A DNA stretch of 64,000 nucleotides from Escallonia rubra (lineage: Eukaryota > Streptophyta > Magnoliopsida > Escalloniales > Escalloniaceae), in contig JAVXUO010002708.1 in NCBI GenBank assembly GCA_033065855.1, positions 124,001-188,000 of the forward strand. The letters are read 5' to 3'. Below the pieces are notes generated by a model. That model was not told the DNA's origin, did not search any database, and saw nothing but the letters and a program-made list of their open reading frames with translations. Made by a program: the position numbers and the translations under genes. Shown one piece after another: positions 10,985 to 22,993 of this stretch (positions are counted from its first letter, which is position 1; each line of letters begins with the position of its first letter).

Positions 10985-12345
10985 CCTTTAAAATAGATAA
11001 CAAGATAATAAGCTTAGTTTTGATAATGCTTTCAATAATAGTTTAGTTCTGATAATGCTTTCAATAGCAGTGCTGCTGTCAAATTGTTAAAGACGAACCT
11101 CAAGCCAAGTGGGAATTTTTTGCATTTTCAATGTATTTGCCATATTATTAATTTAATTATTCAAGCTAGTTTAACTGCTGCAGAACCAATTATTTCTAAA
11201 GTAAGAGGTATTGTAATGTATGTTAATTCTTCGGGTTCGAGAATACAAGACTTGTATTTTCAATGTATTGTAATGTATTGTAATTATGTTGAACATACTT
11301 TGTATGTTCAACATAATTTACCTTGTAAGAGACCTGTTACAAATGTCCACCACAAGTGACACTCCACATATTTTATGCTTTTATATGTTATAGTATACAA
11401 ACAACTTTATATTCATTGCATATTAACCAAGTTCTCACAAGACTTGATAAGTCCTGACGAGTGGTAGTTAGCTGGATACTTGGTTAAATTTTTGGAGGTA
11501 TTTACAAGTATATCGTTCTATTGTCTAGCTAGTACTTAATATCCTACATCTTCTTTCGCTATCTAGAAATACTTGAAATGACTAAAGTTTTAGACCAAGG
11601 AAGAGATATGGAAATCTCTAGTGAGATAGTGCAACAAATGAACATTAAACTTATAAAATATTACTTTTAGAATTGCCTATAGTTTTTGTTGTTATGAATG
11701 TTTTGGATACTAGGTTCAAATTACAAACTATAAATTATGCAATTACAGAAGCTTGATAAAAATGCGTTATGAGTCAACTGTCATAGACCTGCTTACAACT
11801 GCCATAAGTTCGTAAATATCAGAGAAAGAAAAGAATGTTGTTTTTGCTTGAGCAACTTGATAACTACTATTGAAATTTCACTTGTATGCGCGAGGTGCTC
11901 TAAATCATTGAGCGGTTTTATATTATGGATCAAATATTAAGGGCAAAACAACCAAGAATCAAAGAACATTCTATAGGGTTTTCTTCATTTTCCTCTAATG
12001 AAATTGTTTTATGTGCAAATACTAATAGTCATGCTTCATTGTCGTTAGAGGAGCAAAAGTTTTTGGTCTATTATCCTTTTAGTAACAAAATAAAAAAGTT
12101 CATCATATATTCTTCGAAATTGCACGTGATATACTATCGGTGCAAGGCTCTACGGTTGTCTAGTGTCTTGTTTTCCAGCAAATGAGATGATGTTGGATGA
12201 CAGGACGAGTAGTCTTGACCCCCACTAATTAGAGTTATGTATTTGTTGAAAGGATTATCTTGATGTGAAATACCGAGAGCAAGAAAAACTAATTTATGAT
12301 AGGCAGAGAAACAATTCAAGCGTTGAAGATTTTCCAGATGATTAG
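10985..12345 (+). pseudogene. hAT transposase remnant
   Basis: Fragments of a hAT-superfamily transposase of the RICESLEEPER type. Near the start, NLKPSGNFLHFQCICHIINL followed by IIQASLTAAEPIISKVR (11092-11205) matches the conserved C-x2-H-I-x-NL region after the second catalytic Asp. The 3' part (11925-12345) matches the C-terminal dimerisation region: IARDILSVQGSTVV is readable from about 12120, followed by MLDDRTSSLDP, and the protein ends with an acidic EDFPDD and a stop. Several stops and frame changes interrupt it, and the middle is poorly preserved. The N-terminal BED finger and the element's ends are not found. Confidence 0.75.
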
Positions 12346-12465
12346 TTGATTTATTTTTGTTATTTTTTCTTTTCCTTTTCTTAACTTTTTAGAATATAAT
12401 TTTCTCAATATATGGTTTACATTGTCACGGTAGATATTTTTCAAACAAATTAAATATATCTAAAG

Positions 12466-12511
<46 letters not shown>

Positions 12512-13281
12512 CATGCTTAAGCTTTTTTGGATAATTCATTCTTTTGTACTGTGAATATAGGTAATTCCGCCTGTTTCTTTTCAAGCAACCTGTTTGAAGC
12601 CTGGATTAAAGGAGAGGGCAAGTAAATAATTTTATTATAAATTTACGTTTATCATAAAATTGAAAAGAATAAAAAAGGATTTTTTTTTTTTAAAATTTAA
12701 CCTTTTTGGGTCGGCCCAGACCCGGCCCAATCCCGATCCTAAAATTTGGGCCAAGGATTTGGACTTGGGCTGGACCCTCATATTTATGAGAAAGACTGGT
12801 CCATGCCTGGCCCGGCTCGTGTAAGTCCTATGGGCCTGAGCTGGACTGACATGGGTAAACAATCCATACCCCAACCCAAAAGAACAAGATTGACATGTAA
12901 CAAGAGTCTTTTTGGGTGGTGCCACTTTGTCCAATCGTCTTACTTCCTTGTCCATGGCCGGAATATGTGAGGTCATCTTATAACCCGGACCCTTGCTATT
13001 ACAATTGTTTTGTTGCTGTCATCATTAGAAGTGAGGCAGGAACCTCTAAGGCCTTTCTGGGAGACGCTGTGTAACTTTACGTGCAGCCACGTCTACCAAA
13101 ATAAATGAATGAACACAATTCTGCTTCTTTTTTAGATGTGTTGTGAAGAACAGTTCAACTTTGACTCATAATATGTCTTGTTTCTTGGATAAGAAGTCAA
13201 TAGCGTGCTGCACTTTAGTCATCTTTGGATTTTAATTACTGTACCAGGCTCTGTTCTGAAGTCCCGTAATCAAGCACGAAT
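12346..13281. other. Intergenic: (AT)n tract and GGCCC-rich patch
   Basis: An AT microsatellite lies at 12470-12508. At 12690-12860 is a patch rich in GGCCC/GGGCC (for example GGCCCAGACCCGGCCCAATC), resembling non-autonomous DNA elements common in plants, but no terminal repeats could be paired. The final 300 bp precede the GDSL gene and should hold its promoter; no clear TATA box is seen. Confidence 0.45.
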
Positions 13282-13811
13282 ATGGCAACTTCAGATCTTC
13301 ACTTCTTTGCCTTAGTAGTGCTTGCACTCTCAGTTACCGGCTGCCTGGGCCTCGAACACCGGCACGATGGAAAACATGTCCCGCTTTTTATATTTGGCGA
13401 TTCGCTCTTTGATGCCGAAAATAACAATTACATCAACAGTAGCGCTGCTGCCGGAGCAAATTTCTGGCCATATGGGGAGACGTTCTTCAAGTACCCAACT
13501 GGAAGATTCTCTGATGGTCGACTCATCCCTGATTTTATTGGTAAGAGACGTGGCAATATCCGTTTCTGGTGATTTATAACTGTGCTTCAAGATGTTGTAC
13601 ATCACAATTGGCAAAAGGGAGCAAAACCGTGTACTAGATTTGTGTACATTTCTCATCGATTTATGTACTTTTGATTCTAGCAAGAGTTTTAATAGCTTTG
13701 GCAATAGGCAACCCTTCGCAATTAAAAACTTTGGTTTTATATTGTGCGGAGGACATTTATGTGGTTGCAAACATAAATACGTAGCTAGCAAAGTGATACA
13801 CCTCAGGGAAA

Positions 13812-13847
<36 letters not shown>

Positions 13848-15363
13848 CTTCAACGTATAGGCCTCTAGGGTTGCTTCACTCACTTTTTAATTTATTTTGA
13901 GCCAAGGATATCATGAGTTCACTTGTACCTTTATATTCGTGTAATTAAAAAGAAAAAGTTTTGGCTGCAAATCGGGTTATGGCAAGAAATTATAACTCCC
14001 GAGTACAGCGACAATTCATGACCACAAAAATGGTTAGTGGCATCAATAATGGTAATTTAGGTTTTAACCAATTATTTGGTGATGCTTAGTGAATTTGTTG
14101 CAGCTGAGTACGCAAAGCTGCCAATGATTCCACCATACCTTCAGCCTGGAAATCATCAGTTTGGTTACGGCTAAAACTTCGCTACTGGTGGAGCTGGTGC
14201 ATTGAATGAAACTTATCCAGGAGTGGTATGGGATGTTTAAATATATTCCTTCGATCTTATAAAATGATCTATAAGGTTCATTATTCATTCAACTTCTCAA
14301 GGGCCCCTATTTTGAGTTTTGCAAATATATCTTTTTTGGTGACACGATTGCCTTCATTGTAATAGCTAGGTTAACAACCTCAATACACAGCTAACCTATT
14401 TCAAAGATGTAGAGAAGCAGTTGGTGCATAAACTGGGTGATGACGAAGCTACGCAGCTTCTGTCTAAAGTTGTCTTCTTAGTTAACATCGGAACCAATGA
14501 CTATGGGAGCCTGGTTAACTACAGTGGCTCTCACGGCAAATATGTGGAGATGGTGATCGGAAACTTGACGGTTGTGATCAAGGTAGGGCATTGATCTCAA
14601 AAACAAATGTTCTCATAACAAAATAATAAGTTGTTCTTCAAATATTGGTCTCTGGTTTGCAACAAAATTACTGCACTTGTCATAGATGGGACTATGAAAG
14701 TATGAATATGGCTAATCAACATTACTGCCATAGTGACTCTATATTTCAACTAATATTTTTAATGCTCTCTAGGAAATATATAAACAAGGAGGGAGAAATT
14801 TCGGTGTTTTTGGCTTGGCTGCATTGGGTTGTATACCAGCTTTCAGGAATGCTAGCGGTCATTGCAAGGAAGAGCTGATAAGCCTAGTAAAGCTGCACAA
14901 TGAAGCTCTTCGTAATATCCTCCATAAGCTAGAGAGGCAAATAAAGGGGTTTACCTATTCCTATTTTGATTTCTACAGTATGTCACTAGATTTTTTTTAA
15001 TTGACACACACTTCCAAATATGGTACCTTTCTTTCTCTTCTCTTAAGACAATATTTATAGAAGAAAATATATTTTTGGAGATTCGGGCATATATTAACTT
15101 TATTGTCTGAAAAATGTTATGAAGGTTTCAAGGAAGGGAAAAGTGCATGTTGCGAATCAGGTCCATATCGGGGAATCAATAGTTATGAAGGAAAGAGAGG
15201 AATTGCAGATCAATACGAGTTGTGTGCAAATGCAAATGATTACGTGTTTTTTTACTCTAATCATCCCACCAAGGCAGCCAGCCATCAAATTGCCAAGCTC
15301 ATTTGAAGTGGAAATAGGACTATTGCATGGCCATATAATCTGAAGAAATTATTCAAAGCTTAA
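13282..15363 (+). pseudogene. GDSL lipase/esterase, full length but broken
   Basis: A five-exon GDSL lipase/esterase: exon 1 13282-13540, 2 14104-14225, 3 14370-14582, 4 14773-15022, 5 15125-15363, with GT-AG borders. Exon 1 starts with a hydrophobic signal peptide (FFALVVLALSVTGCLG), then block I with the nucleophile Ser (PLFIFGDSLFDAENNNYIN; the family usually has Gly where this has Glu). Exon 3 has block III (NIGTNDYGS). Exon 5 has the His of block V (SNHPTKAA), but the usual Asp three residues before it is Tyr. In-frame stops occur in exon 2 (FGYG*NFATGG), near the end of exon 4 (SLDFF*) and in exon 5 (AKLI*). The family acts outside the cell on esters and some members act in defence, but this copy cannot make the whole enzyme. 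Its 3' flank matches that of the copy ending at 2591. Confidence 0.88.
13815..13842. repeat. (TA)n microsatellite in intron 1 of the GDSL pseudogene
   Basis: Fourteen or so TA units inside the first intron. Confidence 0.95.
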
Positions 15364-15677
15364 AGAAGAGTGGATGTTATGGTTCTAACACCCTGTAAGA
15401 ATAGTTTCATTAAATGCCAGTGCATGGTGTCCTGTCAACTAAAATAAGGTGATAATAAAAAAAATTGCAAATTGCATTTTGTTCATTATGTTTGAGCATC
15501 TTTCATGTAGAATGAGACTATAGCAAACGGCAGAACACAGAAACAATTTACAATGTGTTGATTCAAAAAGTAATAAAATGTACCAGTCACATGCCAATAC
15601 AAGAGTGAAAAAATTTATGCAAAAAAGCTTTAGTGTCAAACGTGTGATAGTTTGTCTTGGATAAAAAAAACCCGAAA

Positions 15678-17905
15678 TGTGTGGGTGTCCCATATCGGTT
15701 ATTCAGAATAAATCACTACTTATCTCCAAGTATATATAAGTCGCCTTATATTGTCTTTTAGAGATGAGATAAGAGCCATTTTTTTAGAGAATTTGTTGAG
15801 AGAGACATAGATCTTTAATCTCCATTAACAAGCATAATGAAATCCCTGCAACCATCGTGGAGTAGGCTTTCGCCGAACCACGTAAATCTTGTGTCTTGTG
15901 TGCCTTTATTTTCTGTTATTGTTTTCGATTATCTTCTTAATTGCTTGGTGCGAAATCTAGTATATTCTTTACAAGTGGTATCAGAGCTGAGGTTCACGGA
16001 AGATTGAAAGCACCTTGTAATGGTGCCAAATACTTCGACGAAGTATGATTTGGAGAAGTTTGTTTGATCGAGCAATTTCAGTTTTTGGAGGATGAAGATG
16101 CATGCTGTTCTGATTCAGCAAGGGTTGTTGAAAGCGTTAAAGAGTAATCAAAGGCTTCCTGAGACAATGTCTACTGATGAAAAAGAAGACATGTTGGAGA
16201 GAGCCCATAGTGCCATGTTGTTGTGTTTAGTTGACAACATGTTGCAAAAGGTTTCTCAAAAAAGACAGCGGCTGGATTGTGGCTGAAATTGGAGTGCTTG
16301 TACATGATGAAGTCTCTGACAAATTGCCTATATTTAAAGCAACGTTTGTATACTCTTCGGATGAAAGAAGATACATCGATTAGCGATCACTTTGATGAAT
16401 ATAACAAGGTAATATTAGACCTGCAAAATATTGATATCAAGATAGAAGATGAGGATAAAGCTTTATTGTTGCTATGTTCTTTACCTACATAATATGAACA
16501 TTTTGTTATTACCTTTTTATATGGGAAGGACTATATCTCCATGAAGGAGGTTGAGGCTGTAATAAATTCTCAGGAATTAAGGAAAAAGGTTTCAGAAAAC
16601 AAAGAAAAAGAACAAGGCGATGGTCATATGGCTCGAGGCCGAAGCACTGACCATGCTGGATCTAGAAATAAAGAAAGATCAAGGTCTCAGTCAAAGACCA
16701 GAAAATTGAAATGCTACCATTGTCACAAGGAAAAAGAAAAAAGGATATTTCCAAGACGGCTGATGCTGGAGTAGTAGATGATGATTCTGATGGTGTGGAT
16801 GTTCTATCAGTTACTATTAGTTCCTCAAATAGAGGGTGGATTCTTGATACGGGTTGCTCCTATCACATGTGCCCCAATAGGGATTGGTTTGCCACTTATC
16901 GCTCATTTGATGGTGACAAAATTCTTATGGGAAACAATGGCGTCTGTGAAGTAATTGAGATAGGGTCAATTCAGATTAAGATGCATGATGGTATTGTGAA
17001 AACTTTGACTGATGTTAGGCACGCGCCAAAGCTGAGGAAAAATCTGATTTCTTTGGGTACACTTGACTCTAATGATTGTAGTTATCGGGCTTTAGGTGGA
17101 GTTATGAGGATAATGAAGGATGCTCTTGTTGTGATGAAGGGGTTGAAACAAAATAGTCTCTATTTGTTACAGGGTAGCACAGTTACAGGAGCAGCAGCAG
17201 CAGCTTCATCTTCTTGTATAGATTCTGACACTACCAAGCTATAACATATGCGTCTTAGGCGTATAAGTGAGAGGGGTATGGATGTGCTTAACAAACAAGG
17301 TTTGCTGGGAAGCAAGAAAACATAAAAGTTGGATCTTTGTGAGCATTGTGTCTTCGGGAAGTAGTGTAGGGTGAAATTCAGTTGACCTGTTCATACCACC
17401 AAAGGTACGGTGGATTATATCAATTCGGATCTTTGGGGTCCTTCCACGGTTCCTTCTAAGGGTGGTGGCAGATATATGTTGACCTTTATTGATGACTTCT
17501 CAAGAAAGGTCTAGGTGTACATTCTGAAAAAGAATAGTGATGTCTTTGTTCAGTGGAAGCAGTTTAAGATGATGATTGAAAAACAAACCGGCAATGAAAT
17601 TAAATTCTTGAGGACTGACAACGGCATGGAATTATGTTTGGATTAGTTCACTGAGTTCTGCATGAATGAAGGCATAGTAAGGCATCACTATTAGAAAAAC
17701 GCCACAGCAGAATGGGATTGCAGAACGGATGAATAGGACTCTCTTTGAGAAGGCCCAGTGTATGCTTTCAAATGTCGGGTTATCAAAGGAATTTTGGGCA
17801 GAATTGCTTTTAACACAGCTGCATATTTGGTGAATAGGTCTCCATTAGCTACAGTTTATTGCAAGACTCTTGAAGAAGTTTGGTCTGATAAGCATGGTAA
17901 ATATG
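15678..17905 (+). mobile_element. Ty1/copia retrotransposon fossil, 5' part
   Basis: A 5' LTR (about 15678-15973) begins TGTGTGGGTGTCCCAT. Two bases after it lies a primer-binding site TGGTATCAGAGC (15976-15987), complementary to initiator methionine tRNA. Downstream, in order: a gag region (about 16070-16760) with a Cys/His knuckle remnant (CYHCHKEK), a protease region (ILDTGCSYHMCP), the pre-integrase region and the integrase core, which stops at about 17905. Reverse transcriptase, RNase H and the 3' LTR are absent, so it is truncated as well as broken, with roughly half a dozen or more breaks. Age cannot be estimated with one LTR. It is inserted into the 3' flank of the GDSL pseudogene. 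Confidence 0.9.
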
Positions 17906-19301
17906 AAAACTAGTCCAGTAACCTGAGCCAAGCTCGGGCTTGTTTATAAAATACAGTATATTATAAGATTTTAAAAAGTATATTAATATGTGCCACATAA
18001 CCAGAGACAAAAAAGATATTAACAGTATAAAAAAATTCTTATTAGGCTATAAAGAATAATCTTAGTACCTAAATTAATGACGACTAACTTAAGTATAATA
18101 TGAAAGATTAATTCACTTGCATTACTCTTAACTTTTGATTATTAAATAGCATTGTTTATTTGATTAGACTGCATGCAATAATTATGACATATATGCATAT
18201 ACATGTTTCTTAATTGTAATTTTGTTATATTGTAAGTTGAAAGACAAAGACTAGATAGCTACGCAGTAAAGACGCTAGATACTTGTCTTCTTTAAGCTTT
18301 TGTTTTAAGTTGTCAAGTATAGTATTTCAAATAATTATTGGCTTAGCACTTAAAGTAGTAGAATAGTCATGCTGGTGCCAAATAAAGATAAATAGCAAAT
18401 ACAATTGTATGTGCCCGTTGAATTGTGACGCTATCAAGTATCCCCTTTGAATTATAAATGTTACACACAGATTTAATTCTTAAACTTCAGAAGGTCTTTG
18501 AGGTATTACATATATATGTTCTTGAGGTTATTATAGCAATTAAGTAGAAATTTAAGAGGAATAAAGTTGCATTTCCAATTTAACTTGACTTATGTATGCA
18601 CTTTTTCACTTTCAAATAAGTTAATACCTTTTACAAAAATAAATTTAATAGAATGACTACATAATATCAAATATTTTCATGTATATGTTTTTCTTTAATT
18701 CATGTAAGATGCTAGTAATAAGAATATTCAATTGATAAACATGACGTGTCCTTATTTTGGAGTGTTGAAATTATTTTTCACATTTTCTATGACTATTATT
18801 TGTCGCCAAGTTATAGTTTCTATATCTATTAAATGCATTCAACGATATTTTCTTATAAACTACACTTGTTTTATCACAACAGAATATAACATTTATATAC
18901 TAAAATATGTCAGGTTATACCTATAACTATAATGAGCTTGCAAAAGATAACAAGTATCATCATTACATATTAGGCTAATATTATAAAACGAGGATTAATC
19001 AACCATTTACTATTGAACTTGCACAATAGTCACCACTCATAGTTGTATTCAATTCTATCATAATTAGAATTAAGTTTTAATGCTTATAACTTGTCTAAAA
19101 TGTACCAATTAGTCTTATTTTTCATGAAAATTTAATTAAGTATAACTGAAAAAGTCTTTTTATTGATCGTAAGAGCCCTGTATAAAAACGAATTCATAAA
19201 TCATTAGTTTTATAAAGTTAGATGGATATATTTTTGCATCTTATTGGTTTTAAAAGTTCTGAAAGTATAGTAATTAAGAATTATTTGATTTAATAGTATC
19301 T
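17906..19301. other. AT-rich intergenic stretch, nothing recognised
   Basis: Very AT-rich sequence with no coding frame, repeat ends or RNA gene that I can identify. Confidence 0.5.
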
Positions 19302-19310
19302 TTTTTTTAA

Positions 19311-20004
19311 GGATCATTTGCACATAAAACCCTATACTTTAAGGGTTTGTGCGCATTTCACCCCGACGTTTCAATTTTGGCTCAATTTACCTCACAATTT
19401 AGAAAATTGAGCACATTTCATCAATTAACGAGCTGAGCTCCAATTTATTGGATGCCCGTCAATTGCCCAGGGACAAAATTGTAACTTCATAATATGTGAC
19501 ACGTTGGCAGCCACGTCATCGCTATTAACCAATAAAGGGTTTACACACGGAAACCAATTTTGTGCCCTTTCATCTTCATGTTCAAAATTCAATTGACCAC
19601 GACTATATATACACCTAACCCACGGCTGCCGCCACCACCATTCATACGACCATCAATCCCTAAAATTGCCACCACCGAACCAACCACAAGCGCCACTGCC
19701 GCTCGATCCATCAAACCAATACCGCCATTAACCTACTTCTGCCGCCACCACCAACACCTTAACAATCAAAACCCCCTTCCATCTCTCCAACACCAACACC
19801 ATTATTAAAGCCACTTTGTCGCCGCGACTAACAAAATACCCACTTCTACCGCCGTGGCCAATACCACCATTAAAGCCATTCTACCAATCGTATAGCTTCA
19901 ACTCCATAGAAAGTGAGGGTGGAGAGAAAAAGGATCTGGCACATAAAGCAAGCGCCACCACCGCCACTGTGTATTCTGCGTCACCACCGCCGCTAGCTTC
20001 AAAC

Positions 20005-20047
<43 letters not shown>

Positions 20048-20786
20048 CCTCTCTCCCGATTTGGCAAAGTTCTTGATGACAGGATTTTGAGAGGTTCAAA
20101 TGTGGAGCAGTTGCCGACGCCGATGATGTCGGAGATGAAGATCTGCCACTATACAATTCGCAGGACCACGATAGATCAAGAGTGATCTAGATCTAAGATG
20201 GATTTTTAGGGTTAGAATCCAAAGTTTGCGGGTGGTTGCTATCTTTATATGGTTGTGGTTATGTTAGGTGGTACTGTGGTTTGTCATATGGGGGTTCATC
20301 AGTGGCAGTGGTGGGGATTTGATTTGCTTGTGGTGGTTGTCGATTGTGAGGTTTCGTGCTTTCTGGCAGCGACACAATTGTGTGCGGTGTTTGTTGGTGG
20401 TGGCATCGAAATGGGTGCGGTGGTGGTGCTTTTCGGGTGTGTGAATATGCAGCGAGAGAGAGAGAGGTATGATGGGGGTGGTTGGGTACAGACGGTGGTG
20501 ATGGGGTTGGGAGGGGGAGGGGGGATTGAAGGTTTAAGTGGGGTGGGGGGTTGGGGGCTAGGGTGTGTATTGAGAAAATGTGAGATGACTTGGCCAAAAA
20601 AGGGAGCTGAAATGACAATTTTACCATTGAAAGATTAACGGGCATCCAAGAAATTGGACTCCAAACCGTCAATTGGTAAATTGAGCACAAATTAATGAAC
20701 AGTGAGGTGAATTGCGCCAAAATTAAAATAGTAAGGTGAAATGCGCACAAACCCTCAAACTATAAGGTTTTAGGTGTAATTGATCC
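19311..20786. mobile_element. Mutator-like element, non-autonomous, GC-skewed
   Basis: Long inverted ends: GGATCATTTGCACATAAAAC on the left; the right end on the reverse strand reads GGATCAATTACACCTAAAAC. Similarity continues inward (AGGGTTTGTGCGCATTTCACC type sequence) for about 190 bp. It is flanked by a perfect 9-bp target duplication TTTTTTTAA (19302-19310 and 20787-20795), as expected for Mutator-like elements. The interior is markedly richer in GC than its surroundings, with C-rich CCACCA repeats on the left half and G-rich GGTGGT repeats on the right, plus a CT microsatellite (20008-20044). No transposase is present. Open frames inside are low-complexity and not credible genes. Confidence 0.85.
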
Positions 20787-20795
20787 TTTTTTTAA

Positions 20796-21857
20796 TGCAT
20801 TTGTGTGATCTGTTTTCAAAATCTCATAAATGCAATATAGGCACTTGTTGATCGTGCAGTCATATCAAAGCCAAAAATTACCTGTAAATTGATTATTGAT
20901 CTTTTAAATTATGTAGATAATTTTTGCAGCGATTATATTTTGTGTAAATACATATATACTTGTTAAATTATAAGAAACTTAAATTAAGTGTAACATAATT
21001 TTTTCTACTAAATCTCATATTTTATTTTTGTTTTCAAGATACATGATTTTTTTATTTTTGTATGAGAGAGTTAGTTTTAAGGACATGATAGTCAAAATTA
21101 AATCATAATAAATTAGTACATTTAGAGTTTTAGAATTAATTTCCACATCATATAAGGCTTCCCAATATAGCACTCATATAGTTTTTACAAAATTAAAGAA
21201 ACTTAAAAACAATAATATTTGCATACCTTTAGAGATACTAATATGTTTAGTATACAGTTTAAATCATTTTCAACTATCAGATTTACGAACAAGTTTCATC
21301 ATTATTGTAATTTCAATTAACAATAATTATAAAGGTATTTATTAGTCGTGTGGTCCCACCCATGAAATACAATTAATTTTATTATTTTATCAAAATATTC
21401 AATAGGCTAGGTTGGAAGTTCTAACCGTACGCAAAGTATTGTATATTGAAAAGGAAAGAGAATATATGTGTCAAATAATTAGCATTTCTTATAAGACGCG
21501 TAGCAGTCAGAGAGAATTTTATTTTGTGCAAATATTTTGAGAATAGTTGTTGAATAAGATATTAATTAGATTAATGAGATAATGATAATTATAGAAACTT
21601 GATTAAGTTGCTATAATTATAAATTACTTTTGAAATTTAAATTTAAACTGATAATAAAAATTTTACTTGATTGGAGAGAGATTACTGAATTCAAAAGTAA
21701 AAAGTGTTAATTGTAAGTAATTAAAGTTAGTTCTATATAATAATAAATGAAATCCACATGGCAAAAAATGTCCACGTAAGCGGCGACGTGGCAACATTAT
21801 CTCTGTTTCAACTTTCATATGTATATAATTACATTTACAATTTGTGATTAAAGAAAG
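20796..21857. other. AT-rich intergenic stretch, nothing recognised
   Basis: No coding frame, RNA gene or repeat end identified. Confidence 0.5.
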
Positions 21858-22054
21858 CAAGTTATGACTTAAGGTGATAAGCTCACCGTCGATCAAATGG
21901 TAGACCGAAGGATCCCGTGATAAAGTTAAGACACTTGCAACATTTGATCCTTTAAAATCACATTAAATGTAACTTAAAACTATATTCTAAAGGTCTTATC
22001 CTTGGGTGACTTGTTACTAAATGTAATGAGTTTTACATTCGGTGTTTCTAATAT
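21858..22054. repeat. Dispersed repeat R, copy B, first piece
   Basis: Matches copy A from its start (GATCAAATGGTAGACCGAAG) to a TA microsatellite, where two Mutator-like elements are inserted. The repeat resumes at about 35504. Confidence 0.7.
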
Positions 22055-22063
22055 ATATATATA

Positions 22064-22390
22064 GGAGCTGATCCGTTGAGAGTGCTAGCAAAATAGCCTA
22101 TTTTGCAAGCTCGATCTCGCCGTCCACCCTGAAAGATGAACGGACTTTTTTACCTTTTTGCCCCTCCGCCTTTGTCCCCGACAGTATATAGCGGACGTCA
22201 TTCAAGTCCTGACACGTGACAACAAAAAGACGTCCGCGATACAGTGTAGCGGACGTCCCCTAGGCTGATATCTGTCAGGACCTGTCCCGTCGCCCGCCAA
22301 GAGAGTCTCCCATCAGGTCTTTATTTCTGCACGTGTCAGAGTGTCGAGAATAATTTCCACTATACAGTATCGCGGACATTATTGGCCCTA
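22064..22390 (+). repeat. Left terminal inverted repeat of the 11-kb MULE
   Basis: Pairs with 32690-33080. It contains two or three copies of the palindrome (about 22187, 22231, 22362) and the shared segment CAAGTCCTGACACGTGACA. Confidence 0.85.
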
Positions 22391-22516
22391 TACCCAAAAG
22401 TTCCTTAATTCTCAGCCATTTCGGCAAAATTTTCTTCTCCTTCAGATTCACTTGCTTCCATTTTCGGCTCCCCTCAAGCTTCGAGTAACACTTGCTTCAA
22501 GCTTCAGTCAAGCAAG

Positions 22517-22978
22517 GTAAGTTTCTGATCTCAAATGTTTTCTGGGTGGATTGACTGATAAAGTATAATTTTTTTTTTGGACAAAAAAGTATAGATTTTT
22601 GGTGATGTTCTAGAAATTTGTCACTCTATTCATTAACTTGTGATGTTCTAGAAATTAATTTGTAGAATTTAAACAAATTTATTGTAGTTAATTTTGATTT
22701 TTTTTTTAGGTTCACTAACTTCGACACATGTATCCTATTTAAATTCGAATTTTTTGAGATACGTTTGTTGTATTTTGGCATGATAAATTTGTCTATTTAT
22801 CTTAGTAATTTTAATTTGTTATGTTCAATAAAACTATAATTAGCAAAATGGGAGACTTTTGAGATTATGTATATGGTATATTTGTCATCCTAAATTGGTC
22901 TATTCGTCAAGATAATTTTTAGGTAATATTTGCAGTTGAAAATGTCATTTGATTGTTAAGCGTAGTCTATTTCTACAG
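22517..22978 (+). other. Probable 5' UTR intron of the MULE transposase gene
   Basis: A C/T-rich leader with AAGCTTC repeats (about 22430-22516) ends in a strong donor AAG|GTAAGT. A T-rich tract and CTACAG acceptor lie 15 bases before the ATG at 22994. The geometry fits a leader intron; no transcript evidence is available. Confidence 0.55.
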
Positions 22979-22993
22979 AGGTCTTGTTTCACA

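Noticed and set aside
20249-20750. Open frames of 129 and 163 residues on opposite strands
   Set aside because: Low-complexity Val/Gly or Pro/His sequence from the GGTGGT repeats of a Mutator-like element.
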